DNA of 64,000 nt from Geosiphon pyriformis (Eukaryota > Glomeromycota > Glomeromycetes > Archaeosporales > Geosiphonaceae): NCBI GenBank assembly GCA_016748015.1, contig JAAOMT010000414.1:23208-87207 (forward strand), read 5' to 3'. How positions within the stretch are numbered: the stretch's first letter is position 1; each line of letters opens with the position of its first letter. A program made the translations under genes and the position numbers. This document shows, in pieces, positions 1 through 10,760 of this stretch. Under the pieces are notes generated by a model that was given only the letters and a program-made list of their open reading frames with translations, had not been told where the DNA came from and searched no databases.

Positions 1-71
1 AATCTTTTATTTTCATTTTCACTTTTATTTCTAAAAATTCAAGTTTTAAAAATAGAATATATTTTCTATAG

Positions 72-647
72 CATACGCAACTATTGCCGCCCTTACATGG
101 AAGATTGAAACTTATTTAAAGGATCAAAAAAGCTCTCGAAATGAGTTTAAATTTTCTAATCTTGTAGTAAAAGCGGTAACATTCGGTGCTCCTCGAATTG
201 GAAATGTTGTTTTCGCCCAATTAGCTAATAAATGGCTAGAAGTTAGTCGTGTGACTCATAGCAATGATCACGTTCCACATTTTCCTAAGCGTGAAACTGG
301 AAGATATTTTCTAGGACACAATGAATTGGAATTTTGGATTACTTTGACAAGATGTGACTGTCCTGAAGAATTAAGTTTATGGGAGTGTCAAGGATTTTAT
401 TATGAATCTAGAGCATGGAAATCAAATAAAATTTTAGATGGAACATTATTCCCACATGGTGGGAAGTCTGGAGAGAATATGGTTGGTAGCATCATTTGAA
501 AATTTTTGGTTCCATTAAATTTCTATCATTAATTATTTTCATATTTAAATAAAGGAATGCAATGCTGGTCAATCGATTGATGATGTCCCACGGGATTTCA
601 TACATTCTGGTCCATATATGGGAGTAGACATGAATTATTGTAAATGA
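72..647 (+). CDS. Class-3 (fungal) lipase, 3' part of gene
   Basis: This is the C-terminal part of an alpha/beta-hydrolase of the lipase class-3 family, which hydrolyses acylglycerols. The first visible exon (72-481, after acceptor CTATAG) encodes the segment following the nucleophile elbow, then TFGAPRIGN, a hallmark of the family, and RVTHSNDHVPHFP, whose Asp fits the catalytic Asp position. HNELEFWI matches the usual region around the catalytic His. A 73-bp intron (482-554, donor GTTGGT, acceptor AAATAAAG) joins in phase 0 to a last exon (555-647) ending PYMGVDMNYCK-stop, typical of fungal class-3 lipases. Cysteines in both exons suggest a secreted, disulphide-bonded enzyme. The catalytic Ser exon, start codon and signal peptide lie to the left of the window. 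The weakest point is the GTTGGT donor. Confidence 0.85.
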
Positions 648-1810
648 CACTTTGAGTTCAAGATTTGATAGCTATAAACTTTTCTGTCAATGAATGTGAA
701 AATGTGACGGCTACTTGAAAAAAATCATAATCATAATAACAAATTTTTTTGTTCATCTCTTAAAAGAAAGTGTTTGTGCGATATGATATCAAAAGAATAT
801 TTATCTTAAATAACAAGTTTCCCAATTAATTCCAATCAATTTCTCAAATATCTCTATAATATATTTTTCATAAATATAGCCTCTAATACAATTTTTCAAG
901 AAATTGACGTTCTCAAAAATGAATAAAATTTTATACTTTGTAATGTCTAAGTCTATAAAATTCAAGAATTTTGAGTTTCGAAAGTATGGTTGTAAATCTG
1001 CCTAATATCAATTTAGCATGTTGCAAAATGTTTAATTTGATTGTTTGTAAATAATTGATAAAATGGGAATTCGCTGAAAAAAGACAATATAAGGCTAAAA
1101 TATATTCCTCGAATTCAGCGTGCTCATGTGTTTTATTTTCTGGTTGAAAATCGGTTGAAAAAAAAAACCAATTCAAATCGAGGATCTGGTATTTAAAATA
1201 AACATTTATAATGAAGAAAATTGATTTATTTTGCTCCAAATCAAAGTGGAGGGTCTTGAATAATCTGTAAAAATTATCTAAAATATAATATGACGTGTTA
1301 AATTATATAATGAGATAAAAAATCAAGTAGTATTGCTATAAATGGGTTAGGAATTGGGAATTTTTTTGCTTGTCGCGTCTCCCCAGTTGTTTTCATCCAC
1401 CACTCTTTTTATTCGCTTATTCCAAACACAACTATATGCAAATAGATGTATTTTTGGCTAATTGGCCAGCAAACTTGCGACCAATAGTTTTTTTCAATTT
1501 TGGATTTTGATATACCGGAAGAAATAATATCATTGCCACCAAAGAAAAATTTTACGATTGTGACTTCAGCACACCAAAGTGATCACTAATTAGGTGGGTG
1601 TTGAATCATAGGTTCACTGTGGCCCTTTTTTTTGGGATAAGATAAGATTGTAGGCTATAATTAAAAGAGGAATGTTTTAAACCTCTGGCCTTCTTTGGGA
1701 TAAGATTGTAGGCTTTAGACTACTGTAGTAAATACTGGTCAGACAGGTTTTGAATCACAGGTTCACTGTGGCTCTATATTTTCTTGTCTTTATTAAAGGA
1801 TTGGAAATAG
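648..1810. other. Intergenic, A+T-rich, no gene seen
   Basis: No open frame with codon structure or a family motif is visible. A 102-codon minus-strand frame at 931-1239 is low-complexity and is not accepted as a gene. The only structure noted is a pair of short direct repeats at 1601-1772. Confidence 0.6.
1601..1772. repeat. Two short motifs in A-B-B-A order
   Basis: Motif A (TTGAATCAYAGGTTCACTGT followed by GGC) occurs at 1601-1623 and 1750-1772. Motif B (GGGATAAGATTGTAGGCT and flanks) occurs at about 1631-1656 and 1694-1714. All copies are in the same orientation, so this is not a hairpin. It may be a remnant of a local duplication. No function is assigned. Confidence 0.6.
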
Positions 1811-2007
1811 GAACAAGATGAAGAGGATTTGCATCCTCCTGATGTGGAATTATTTTTTTGTGAAACCACCTTGGTTGGACATGATATGAACTCTCAAAAT
1901 CCTTTTGTTATCTCAGAGGTTTGTGTTAATATTTTTTTAATATTTAGTGTTATAAATCCAAAAAGTTATACATTATTTATTCACAATAGGTCCACGATAC
2001 ATTCTGA
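1811..2007 (+). CDS. Possible 3' end of an unidentified gene
   Basis: A 36-codon open segment (1811-1918) is flanked by a plausible acceptor (GGAAATAG) and donor (GTTTGT). It encodes an acidic start (EQDEEDLHPPDVELFF) and then CETTLVGHDMNSQNPFVISE. A 71-bp intron ending CACAATAG joins in phase 0 to 1990-2007, giving VHDTF-stop. No upstream exon or promoter could be recognised and no family is suggested. It could be a gene tail, a pseudogene fragment or chance. Confidence 0.22.
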
Positions 2008-2214
2008 TATTTCTATAAATTTATTACTTGTTGTTGTTGATGATGCTCCTATAATGTCGCTACCATCTTTACATAACCAGAACATTCTTAATGGTCTTCA
2101 GCCTTTGCTCGGTAGTTATAAAATGGATTGGGCACCCTGAAAATTCAACTTAATAAATAACGAGGTAATTGAAAAATAGCTGTAAAAATTGAATTTTCCA
2201 ATTCTTTGAAAGTA

Positions 2215-2240
2215 CAGTCTGGTAAGAAAAAAATTGGAAA
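2215..2240 (+). repeat. Left terminal inverted repeat of the Tc1/mariner element
   Basis: A 26-bp perfect inverted match to 3363-3388, immediately preceded by TA at 2213-2214. Confidence 0.95.
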
Positions 2241-2392
2241 TATAAAAATAATTACTTTGTCTTAACTAATGTACCAAATTACATAAAACAACTTTTATTA
2301 GAAAGTCAAATACCATACAATTTTATTAAAAAAATTTTATAGGAAATTCTTTCACCATTTGTCTCAATTATCATTTCACAACGCCGCCTTAT

Positions 2393-3275
2393 TTATCCTA
2401 CTAAACTAATTAATGTAGATTCAGGAATATCTTGCCACTCTTCCCCCATAAATCTCTCTAATTCACTACGATTTTGAGGCATTCTTATTTCTACATTCTT
2501 TTTAACAATAGCCCAAAGGTTTTCTATTGAGTTTAAGTCGGGACTATTAGATGGCCACTCCAACAAATCAGTTGTATTCTCAGCAATAAACTCTTTGGCA
2601 AACTTTCTAGTATGCTTGGGGGTCATTATCTTGTTGGAATCGCCAATTATCCCCCAGCATTGCTCTAATTTCAGGTAAGTGGTTACGAAGAATATCTATA
2701 TAAAATTGAGCATTCATTATTTGAACAAAACAGAATAAACTAGTCTTTCCTTTTTCGTAGAAACTCCCCCACGTGAGAATTTTTGTTCGATCTTTAGGCA
2801 TAGGACAAATTGGTCGAGTACCTTTATGCCAACATTTTACCATGTTTTGAAAAAGTTGAAAAGATGTTTCGTCAGTAAAAACTGTTCTTTTCCAATCGTC
2901 GTTCAGGTGTTTTTTGGCCCATTCTACACGTTTTCGCTTATGCTCTTCGGTCAGCATTGGAGTTTGCTTTAGGAAGACTTTTTTTATAATTAAGGTTGGA
3001 TAAATGGTTTTGAATAGTAACATGAGAAACATTTATTCCCTTCTTAGCCAACTTTATTGCTAAATATCTAGACGAAACTGAGGAATTTCCACGAATAATC
3101 TGCCCTAATACTTTCGAAGAATTTCCCGTAATCTTTCTTGGCCGACCATTACCATTCGCATGCTTTATTGTTCCTTTTTTTTGAGTTTTTCAAGGATATT
3201 ATAGATTGTAGAAAGGGGTAAATTCGTTTTATTCTGTATTTCTTTCGCCTTTCATATTCCTTGCTTCCAAAAATG
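2393..3275 (-). pseudogene. Tc1/mariner transposase, frameshifted
   Basis: Reading leftwards there is an N-terminal helix-turn-helix region with the GRPRKI hinge (about 3190-3040), then the catalytic core: VFTDETSFQLF (first Asp), RFQQDNDPKH (second Asp) and SPDLNSIENLW (third acidic residue, Glu), giving a DDE-type triad. At about 2610-2626 a run of five C, where four would keep frame, shifts the frame between the second Asp and the rest of the protein. Further stops and a frame change interrupt the N-terminal third. The last codons give ESTLISLVG-stop, a natural C-terminus. The protein once excised and inserted the element at TA dinucleotides; this copy cannot encode an intact enzyme. Confidence 0.88.
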
Positions 3276-3362
3276 TAATACGCGAGAAAATGTTTTTAGA
3301 GCTCAGCCACTTACCTAATATTCTGTTTCCATTTTTACCGTCACAAAACTTACCAAAAATGG

Positions 3363-3388
3363 TTTCCAATTTTTTTCTTACCAGACTG
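3363..3388 (-). repeat. Right terminal inverted repeat of the Tc1/mariner element
   Basis: A 26-bp perfect inverted match to 2215-2240, immediately followed by TA at 3389-3390. Confidence 0.95.
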
Positions 3389-3616
3389 TATGTATTTTTG
3401 ATCTTTGATGATAATGGTAATGTTTGAATCTTAATTTAAATTTAGTATATATTTTTCATAATATACATGACTCAGGTACTAGTTCATATTTACTCACATT
3501 TAAATCTTAATCTGAAAATATATTTTGATCTATCATAAAAAAATTAATTAAATATTTATAAATAAAATAATTTACATTTATTATTACTATTTTCATTATT
3601 TACTATTTTCATATTT

Positions 3617-3694
3617 ATTATTATTGTTGTTGTTGTTGTTTTTGTTGTTGTTTTTGTTTTTGTTTTTGTTTTCGTTTTTGTTTTTGTTTTTTTT
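3617..3694. repeat. GTT / GTTTTT microsatellite
   Basis: Near-uninterrupted TTG and TTTTTG units with a single C interruption. Confidence 0.9.
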
Positions 3695-5095
3695 ATTCAT
3701 ATTGATAATTAGGAATTTTTTCAAGTTTTTTATTACTGGAATCATTAACGAAATAAGTTATTTTGATGTTTGAAAAAATGTTGTTGCTAATTCAAAAGGT
3801 TTTAAAATATTTATGATATCTTGTAATTATTTCTATTTATAAGACTTGAATAAATATTGACAGTAATATTGATAATTAATTATTGAGTTAATTGACACAA
3901 ATTCAATAAAGTACATGTATCAAATTAAATAGTAACTTGAATTTTGATATTTAAATTGGTATTTTTAATTTTACCTTTTCATAATCAGCATTATAATCTT
4001 CATTATTCAAATTGTTAAGATTTCTTGTTATTAATTAATTTTTTTCAATTGTAAATTGAGCTTCACAGATGTAATAAAAAATTTTATTAATTTTGAAATT
4101 TTTTCTCTTAATAGTATGAGCAATGCAAGAAAGTCTTTATTATTTCTTCTGTATTTTAAATCCACACATTATATTAGCATTATTATCATTAACAGCAAAA
4201 AAGATTTTAAATTTCTCAAATTTTGTTAATAAAAATGAAAAAATGGTATTTTTTTACAGCATAAAAAGGAAGATTCACTTAATGAGACGTTATTTCAATG
4301 AATCCAATTTTGCTGCATGCTGTCCATAAATCAGTTGTGATAATAATGAGCTTGCAGAAGATGATATGAAAGAGTTCTTGTCGAGCTAGTTTCTTTATAT
4401 TTTGCCACACACTAAACTGTATTCTCTTTTAATTTTTAAATTATAATATGGAAATCTGTTAAATTTTCTTATTTCAACCTAATTCCGTTTAGCAACTTGA
4501 CTGTTTAAAGTTGAAGAACTAGAACTTTTATGTTCAAAATAAAACTCTTCAGAAATATTTTTGAGAATCCTCGTTGTCCAACATAATTGCAAGAGAAACA
4601 AGTTTGTCGATTTCAAATGTGTTTTCAAAATAGAATTAGTGCATGCTATTATGGCATAAAATAATGATAGATTATTAGTTTAGCATGTTATATCACTCAA
4701 CCATTTTTTTAAAGGGTTGGTTGCTTTTACAAATTTGTGCTGGTAAAGCTAATTTTTTATTAAAAATAATTGATCAATAAATTATATATAAAAAATTAAT
4801 ATTACAAACTTTTAACCATCTAATCAAACACTAATTGCAAGTCCCTTTAATTTTTTTAATTAAAAGAACAAATCTAATAATAAATATATTATTTTTAATC
4901 TTCTGATAATTACGTGAATTCATTTGAAAAAAAAATTACTGATAAATATTATTAAATTAATATGTTATTCAAAAAAAAATCTATATCAACCCCCAAAATT
5001 CTAGATAAAACAAGAATGTCCGAGCAAAAAAAAACTTTTTTATTAAATATTTCCCAATAATGAAAATATTTAAACTCATAAAAAACACTTCCTGG

Positions 5096-5126
5096 ATTCA
5101 TTCATTCATTCATTCATTCATTCATT
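5096..5126. repeat. (TTCA)n microsatellite
   Basis: About seven TTCA units in tandem upstream of the 3' end of the minus-strand membrane-protein gene. Confidence 0.9.
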
Positions 5127-5217
5127 TATTATAAATTTCGTCAAACCTCCAAGACAAAGACTTTTTGCCTTAATCTGCTCGTTTAAAGATATAATAAATT
5201 CCTCAATTTATTCTTCC

Positions 5218-5248
<31 letters not shown>
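5218..5248. repeat. (TA)n microsatellite
   Basis: An alternating TA tract with one G interruption. Confidence 0.9.
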
Positions 5249-5348
5249 CCATCCACACAATCTAATTCGAGAAAGAGCCTATAAAAAAGAAAAATATAAA
5301 AAAGTATCTAAAAGAATTCTTGGTTTTCTTGAATATGTCAAATAAATT

Positions 5349-6644
5349 CTAATCATTTCCTTTAATGGTTACAATGAAATTCATCGAGCCAAGCTTTGCT
5401 TTTTCAACGGCCATTTCCAAATACTCGATGTGAGAATCGTTAAATTCAAGTAAATCGAAATTTTCCTTCTCCTGACTATTCTTTAACGTGGTCATAATAT
5501 CTGATATTCGTCCGTGAAATCGAAACAAATTGATATCCAAGTTTTCCAAATTTTTTGCCAAAACATTTAAAGTATTCATTGCCCCTTCAATGAATTTGCC
5601 CTCTTCCGAAGCCTTTGCTACTTCCCTCTTTTCACCAACGAATAACCGAGTCAGGGACCAATTTTTATTTTTATCAATAAATGTTTCCCCCTCATTCCGC
5701 GCATCAATGATTAAACGGTCAGCTCTCAAACGGCTCTCGATAGCAGTCGTGACGGTTTTTTTGATTTTGCTAACCTGAGTTTCTAAAATTTGAACACGAC
5801 CCAAAATATTTTCCAACCTTTGAACCACGAGCCGAATTGAAACTTGTTGGTCGGGCTTTGAAGCAATTTCCCTACGTATGATCCCAATGTCGGATTGAAA
5901 GTAAGCGAGAAACCATTCGCTTTTGTCGCGTGTCTCTTCAAGTTGCCTAGCAATTTGAAATGTTTCATCCCCAAATTTTCGAAGCGTATCAGCAAGATTT
6001 TGGGAAGTTATTGGATTCAATGCACTAAACCGTTCCACACGATTGGCCAAGTTACGCAGATCAAGTCGAGCCTCGAAAAGAAGATGAAGACCTGATTTGA
6101 ACCGAAAATAAGAATGAATGTAAGAATATTAAAAGAAAAGAAGATTTTTTGTCAAATTTGTCATGAAATTTTTTTTTAAAGTTACAAAATTTCTAATACC
6201 TTCTATTTTAATAGGGCTCACACTACTGGTGATATTATCCAAAGCCTTGGTAAAATCTGCTGGCTTTGCTCTACTGATTGGTCTCTTTAAGAAATTTTCA
6301 TTAAAAATATTTTTCTGGCAATGCACAATGAATGAAAGAATGAGTGAGAAATAATTTTAATACATACCGAGGAATACCACACCCAAGCATTCCATAAAAA
6401 AAACGCTAAAACAAAAACTAAAAAGTATTTTTTTGCATTTCTGAATAAAACCAATCTTTTTTTTATGATATTTCTGTTTATTTGTTCAACATCATTATCA
6501 TAGTTGGTGACTGAACGATGGCGCAGTGAGCCTAAAGAATATGAAACTTGTGAATGGTCCGTAACTAAATTCTAACACTTTTATTTTAAACTCAAATTTA
6601 AATCTCTTACCGCCCATAATTGGTATATTTTTATCAGCAGCCAT
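5349..6644 (-). CDS. Unidentified single-pass membrane protein, 4 exons, 341 aa
   Basis: Four exons join in frame: 6611-6644, 6368-6531, 6200-6284 and 5349-6091, with GT-AG introns (donors GTAAGA, GTATGT, GTATTA). The predicted protein starts MAADKNIPIMGGSLRHRS. It has a basic stretch before one strongly hydrophobic segment at about residues 47-65 (YFLVFVLAFFLWNAWVWYS) and then a long soluble, charged, probably helical C-terminal region (about 270 residues; repeated Glu/Lys/Arg with leucine spacing such as VVQRLENILGRVQILETQVSKI). There is no cleavable signal peptide, so an N-in anchor is likely. The start is the first ATG before a good exon-intron boundary. I do not recognise the family. The exon model is supported by exact phase agreement (1026 nt in total). 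Function unknown. Confidence 0.75.
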
Positions 6645-7952
6645 TTTTTTTGTTCAACTTTTTCGTTGAAATATATCAGAGTTTTTCAAAATAAACTCGT
6701 GAAAGTAATTTAGTATTTTCTGATTTTTATTTACACCGTGTGAATCTATATTACCTGAAGCAGGAGAGACTAGGTAAAAATGCAAGATTAAAATACAGGT
6801 TTTCAGGTTTGGCAAGTTAACAGAGATCGCCGAGACTTACTGCTTTGAGAATAACTCTGTTGGATTGAAAGGATATCAATTGTATTACCACAAACCAATT
6901 AAATTAAATACATTGATAGATTTTCTATTCCTTCAAATTTAAAGTCCAATGACTAATCTGAACTTTTACAATTGGAAAAAAATCATTTGCTGCAAATAAA
7001 ATTTTTCAATATGATCAGTTCCTACAAAAAATTCAAATGACAATAAATAGTCTATAATTTTTAAAATTATTCAAGTTATATTTTTTTCTAGACCATTTTT
7101 TACTAAACTTGTTTTTTTTTCGCTTCTAATTTTACCCATTAAGAATTAGTTTGAATTAAGTTTTTAAAATAATCAAAAATGTAAATTTAATAAGTTTTAA
7201 TCTTTAAAAATTAAAATTTAATATATATTTTTTTAAAAGCAGAAATTAATTTAATTATTTATAAAATTAATCTTTTCTTATTTATAATTGAAAAAATAAA
7301 TACTTATAAAAAAAAAGCAGATTCAAAATGATAAGTAATTTAATAAAAAAAATCAGTGATAAAGAAAACCAAAATTATATTTCTTAAATTTTTTTAAATG
7401 CTTTTACAGAGTGTGATTCTTTCACTGATTATACTACTGTTTTTATCATTTGTCAACTTTTATATTATATTTCTAATGTTGTTTTTATACATATTTTTAA
7501 CCTCATTTTTTCAAAAAAAATTAGTTTTTTTTAATGATAATTTTACAAATTGTGGCTTTTTTAGTTGCTTTTCCAATTTAATTTTCGCCTTCACAAATAG
7601 ATTATACGTAATAATTATTTGTACGAGAATAACATCTGTTTTTGAATTACCAGAATAATTTTTGGCGTAAGAAATACTTTTTAGGTTAAAATTATACATA
7701 TAGCCACCCAAAATAAAACGGTTCGAATTACTAACTAGGCTAAAATTCTGAAAAATCAGGAGGTATTGCACTGCATATCTATTTAGGATTGTCATTTTCA
7801 TAAAACATAAATAGGGAGTTTCGCAGCCACATAAAATTTTGTGCTAGTCAAATGAAGAATCTATCAACAATATAAATGTTTAAAATAACTATCTGAATAC
7901 GTTTAAGCGATAATTTATAAAAAAAATTCTAAAAAATAAAAGTTAATGAATC
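6645..7952. other. Intergenic region between two divergent genes
   Basis: This holds the 5' flanks of the minus-strand membrane-protein gene and the plus-strand PPxY gene. A hydrophobic 86-codon frame at 7398-7658 is built from T-rich low-complexity DNA and is not accepted. No other feature was seen. Confidence 0.55.
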
Positions 7953-8275
7953 ATGAATGAAAAATTGTCCTCTCCTCCTCCATACACTGAAGTAGAAGTT
8001 TTTGCTGTTCCGATTGTAAGTGATAAAACGAATTCTTCTTTTAACGTTCTTTGACTTCATTTTTTTTATTTACAAAAACAGAAAACATTGAGAATTTTTC
8101 AAAAAAAAACCTTTTAATTGTCTTTTTAAAGGATGGACAAACACCAGTACCATCACTAGAACCACCCCCACCACCACCACTATCAACTCCTAGTGATTCG
8201 TCTAGTCTGAACAAAGACATTGGAATTACTTGTGGCATAGTTTTTATCACACTGATCGTAGGTTATGGTGAGTAA
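7953..8275 (+). CDS. Small PPxY-motif membrane protein (68 aa, 2 exons)
   Basis: Exon 1 (7953-8015) encodes MNEKLSSPPPYTEVEVFAVPI and ends at a consensus GTAAGT donor. Exon 2 (8132-8275) follows acceptor TTTTTAAAG in phase 0 and encodes a proline-rich linker with six consecutive prolines, then a Ser/Asp stretch and a hydrophobic segment (IGITCGIVFITLIVGY) with stop three codons later. PPPY at residues 8-11 is a canonical ligand for WW domains such as those of Rsp5/NEDD4 ubiquitin ligases. A C-terminal transmembrane segment with an exposed PY motif is the layout of small E3 adaptor proteins. The family is not recognised, and a downstream exon cannot be excluded because GTGAGT follows the last Gly codon, although the next 6 kb holds no plausible exon. 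Confidence 0.55.
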
Positions 8276-8635
8276 TAATTTTTTTAAATTGTATGAAAGA
8301 AAAAAATTTTTTTATTAATTCTTATTGTTGATTAAATTAATTAATTTTTTTGACTTAGTTTTGTTTAGAATTTTCAATTGATGATTGGGACCTTGAAATA
8401 AATTAAAAACTATTTTAATTGGTTGCAAAGTATTTAAGTAATAATAATTTAATAACAAAAATTTTTATTATTTAAAAATACATAAGCATAAGATTTATAA
8501 AAATAAAATTATTCGATTTTGTTGTTTTTAAAACACATTATTTATAAAAAATTATTTTCAAGGCATATAAAATATTGCTTACATAATTATTTATCTTATA
8601 GTTAATTTTTATAAAAAACTTTTTATTAATGCTTT

Positions 8636-8735
8636 AATAAAATGTAATCCAATCACTATTTAATACAGTACAGCTTTTGGAAGACATTTAAATTAGACAT
8701 ATTTCATGTACTTTCTACATGTAACTATTGAATTT
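8636..8735 (-). mobile_element. LINE 3'-UTR remnant, heavily A+T-converted
   Basis: The order of words matches the 3' end of E4 at 32085-32180. AATCCAATCACTATTTAATAC corresponds to the CCCAATTACTATTTAGTAC stretch there, and GTACTTTCTACATGTAACTA corresponds to the ATTTTCTACATGTGGCTA stretch. Orientation is minus. How far it extends to the right is unclear, but probably less than the 1.6 kb to the next remnant, giving a 5'-truncated copy. Confidence 0.65.
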
Positions 8736-10254
8736 AAATTAAAAAAAAAAACATGTAAAAACTAAAACACAATCTCAAAATAAATTATTTTAATTTTAAT
8801 AGTTTTACTAAGCACCAAAATAAAAACTATCTATTTAAAAAACTTTTAACAACTTGTAAAGATATTAAATACTACCAGAAATAATACTTTTAAAAAACAG
8901 AAAAAAAATTCAGTTTTTATTTAATTTGCTTAATTCTTAAAATTAGATAATTTAATAAACAAATTAATTGAAATTACATAAAAAAATAAAATTTGTTTTA
9001 TTTCTAAAACTGAAAATAATTAATTAAAATTTAACATATTAAAAAATAAAACCAAATATTAAATCAACACAAATTTGGCAAATATGTTTTTATTATTATT
9101 ATTATAATTATTCAGAACAAAAAACTAATATCTATTTATAATCATAACAAAACTAAATATTATAATTGATACTAATACTATAAAATTGGCAAAAATATTA
9201 AAAAACCAAAGCTTTCTTTTTAATAAAAAAAAACTGGCTTTAATATAATTGAAATATGCTAAAAAAACAGAGTTTTTTTAATATAATTAAAAATTAATAG
9301 CTAACTTAAGAAAAAATTGCTTTTTACTATTTGAATTTTTTATTATTATTTAAACAATTAAGAAAAAAATTTCAAAAGAAAATAAAAACTTATTTATTAA
9401 CTTATTATTAAAGATTTTAAAGATTTTAAAGATAATAATAATTATATTAAAATATTTTTAAGATGTTTTTTAATAAAACTTAAAAAAAAACTTTTATTTA
9501 AAACTAAAAAAAGTGCTTAAAACCAACAAAAAACTGGCTTATTATAATATTATTTAAAAGATTGCTTTTATAAAGTACTATTAAATAGTTTTTATTATTA
9601 TTGCTATTTAATAATATTATAAATTTGGAAATTTTCTTAACAATAACAATAATTTTGTTAAATAATATATATTATTATATATTATTATAAATTAAAGTAT
9701 AAAAATAAATATATAAACTACTTTAAAATTTAAAAACTATAAAATAAAATATTTAAAATAAAAAACAGTATTTTTGTTGTTTGTTTTTAGACAAAAGCTA
9801 GTTTAATATAAGTTTTTATAAAAAATAATAATTAAATCTTATTAAAAATACAATAAATTAATTAATAAAAACCAAAATTATATTATTAATTCAAACCAAA
9901 TTTTTTTAATTAATTATTAAAAATATATATTGTTTAAAATTTTAAATTTAAAAAATAAATTTGAAAAGTTTGTAAAATAAACCAATTTATTAATTTAAAG
10001 TTTTAATAAAAACAATATTTTTAAATTATATAACAATATTTATTATTTATTTAATATTATAACAAAAATAAAATTAGATAATAAATTAATTATTTGTAAT
10101 TAAAAAAAACATAAATAATAAAAAAACTCAAAATAATAATAAAAAATATATATAAAAACCATAAAAATAATTTAACTTAAAATATTAATAATAATTACAA
10201 ATCTAAAATATTAAATTATATAAATAAAATTATATAAAGTTTTTTATTTATTTA

Positions 10255-10760
10255 TTTATAAATAAAATCCAATTATTATCTAATATAATATAATTATATA
10301 AAGTTCTAAATTAAATATAATTTATGTACTTTCTATATATAACTAATTACTTAGTTAATTAAAACAATATTATATAACTATATTAACAAAATTATTATTA
10401 TTTATATTAGTAAAAAACAAACAGTTAATTTAAAAACCAAAATTAATAATTTGATTATTTATTATTTTATTTTTTTAATAAACTAGTTAATAGTTTTTAA
10501 ATATTAATTTAAATTGCTTATTATTATTTAACAAACCATTTTTTTTATTTTTATTTAAAGCTTTAAATTAAACAGCCTAATTTTATTTTTATGGCTAATA
10601 ATTAAATCATACACAAAATTTACTAACTTAAAAATTATTAGTTTAATATTTTCAAAAACAGTTTTAGCTTCTGTTAGCCAATTTACAAACGCAAATTTCT
10701 TGTTTAAAACCAGATACAAATTAATATTAATAATATTTAAAGTTAATAATTAAAGTACAG
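10255..10760 (-). mobile_element. LINE 3' end and ORF2 C-terminus, A+T-converted
   Basis: AAATCCAATTATTATCTAAT followed by TTATGTACTTTCTATATATA corresponds to the E4 3' UTR at about 32095-32165. About 300 bp further on, words such as TTTCAAAAACAG, GCAAATTTCTTG and AAAACCAGATACAAATTAAT track E4 32490-32570 (TCATCAAAAACA, GCACAAACTTCTTG, AAAACTGAATACAAGTCAAC) with the same spacing. Most differences are C to T or G to A. The copy is on the minus strand and probably continues to the right. Confidence 0.65.

Larger units (their letters stand above)
2215..3388 (-). mobile_element. Tc1/mariner-type DNA transposon, complete ends
   Basis: The element is 1174 bp long, bounded by perfect 26-bp terminal inverted repeats (2215-2240 and 3363-3388, beginning CAGTCTGGTAAGAAAAAAAT) and flanked on both sides by TA, the target-site duplication of the Tc1/mariner superfamily. 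Size and structure are those of a full-length member. The transposase reads on the minus strand and is broken, so the copy is non-autonomous, although its ends look usable in trans. It lies in intergenic A+T-rich DNA. Confidence 0.93.
3389..5348. other. Intergenic A+T-rich DNA with microsatellites
   Basis: No gene is supported. The stretch holds a GTT/GTTTTT tract (3617-3694), a TTCA tetranucleotide tract (5096-5126) and a TA tract (5218-5248). A 68-codon frame at 4123-4329 has no recognisable motif or splice context. Confidence 0.6.

Noticed and set aside
931-1239. 102-codon minus-strand frame
   Set aside because: Low-complexity, no recognisable motif or exon boundaries.
4123-4329. 68-codon plus-strand frame
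   Set aside because: No motif, no supporting neighbouring exon; lies in microsatellite-rich intergenic DNA.
7398-7658. 86-codon hydrophobic frame
   Set aside because: Arises from T-rich low-complexity DNA (Phe/Leu/Ile codons); no splice context, motif or balanced composition.
8041-8250. Minus-strand frame with a glycine run
   Set aside because: Shadow of the polyproline exon of the PPxY protein on the other strand.
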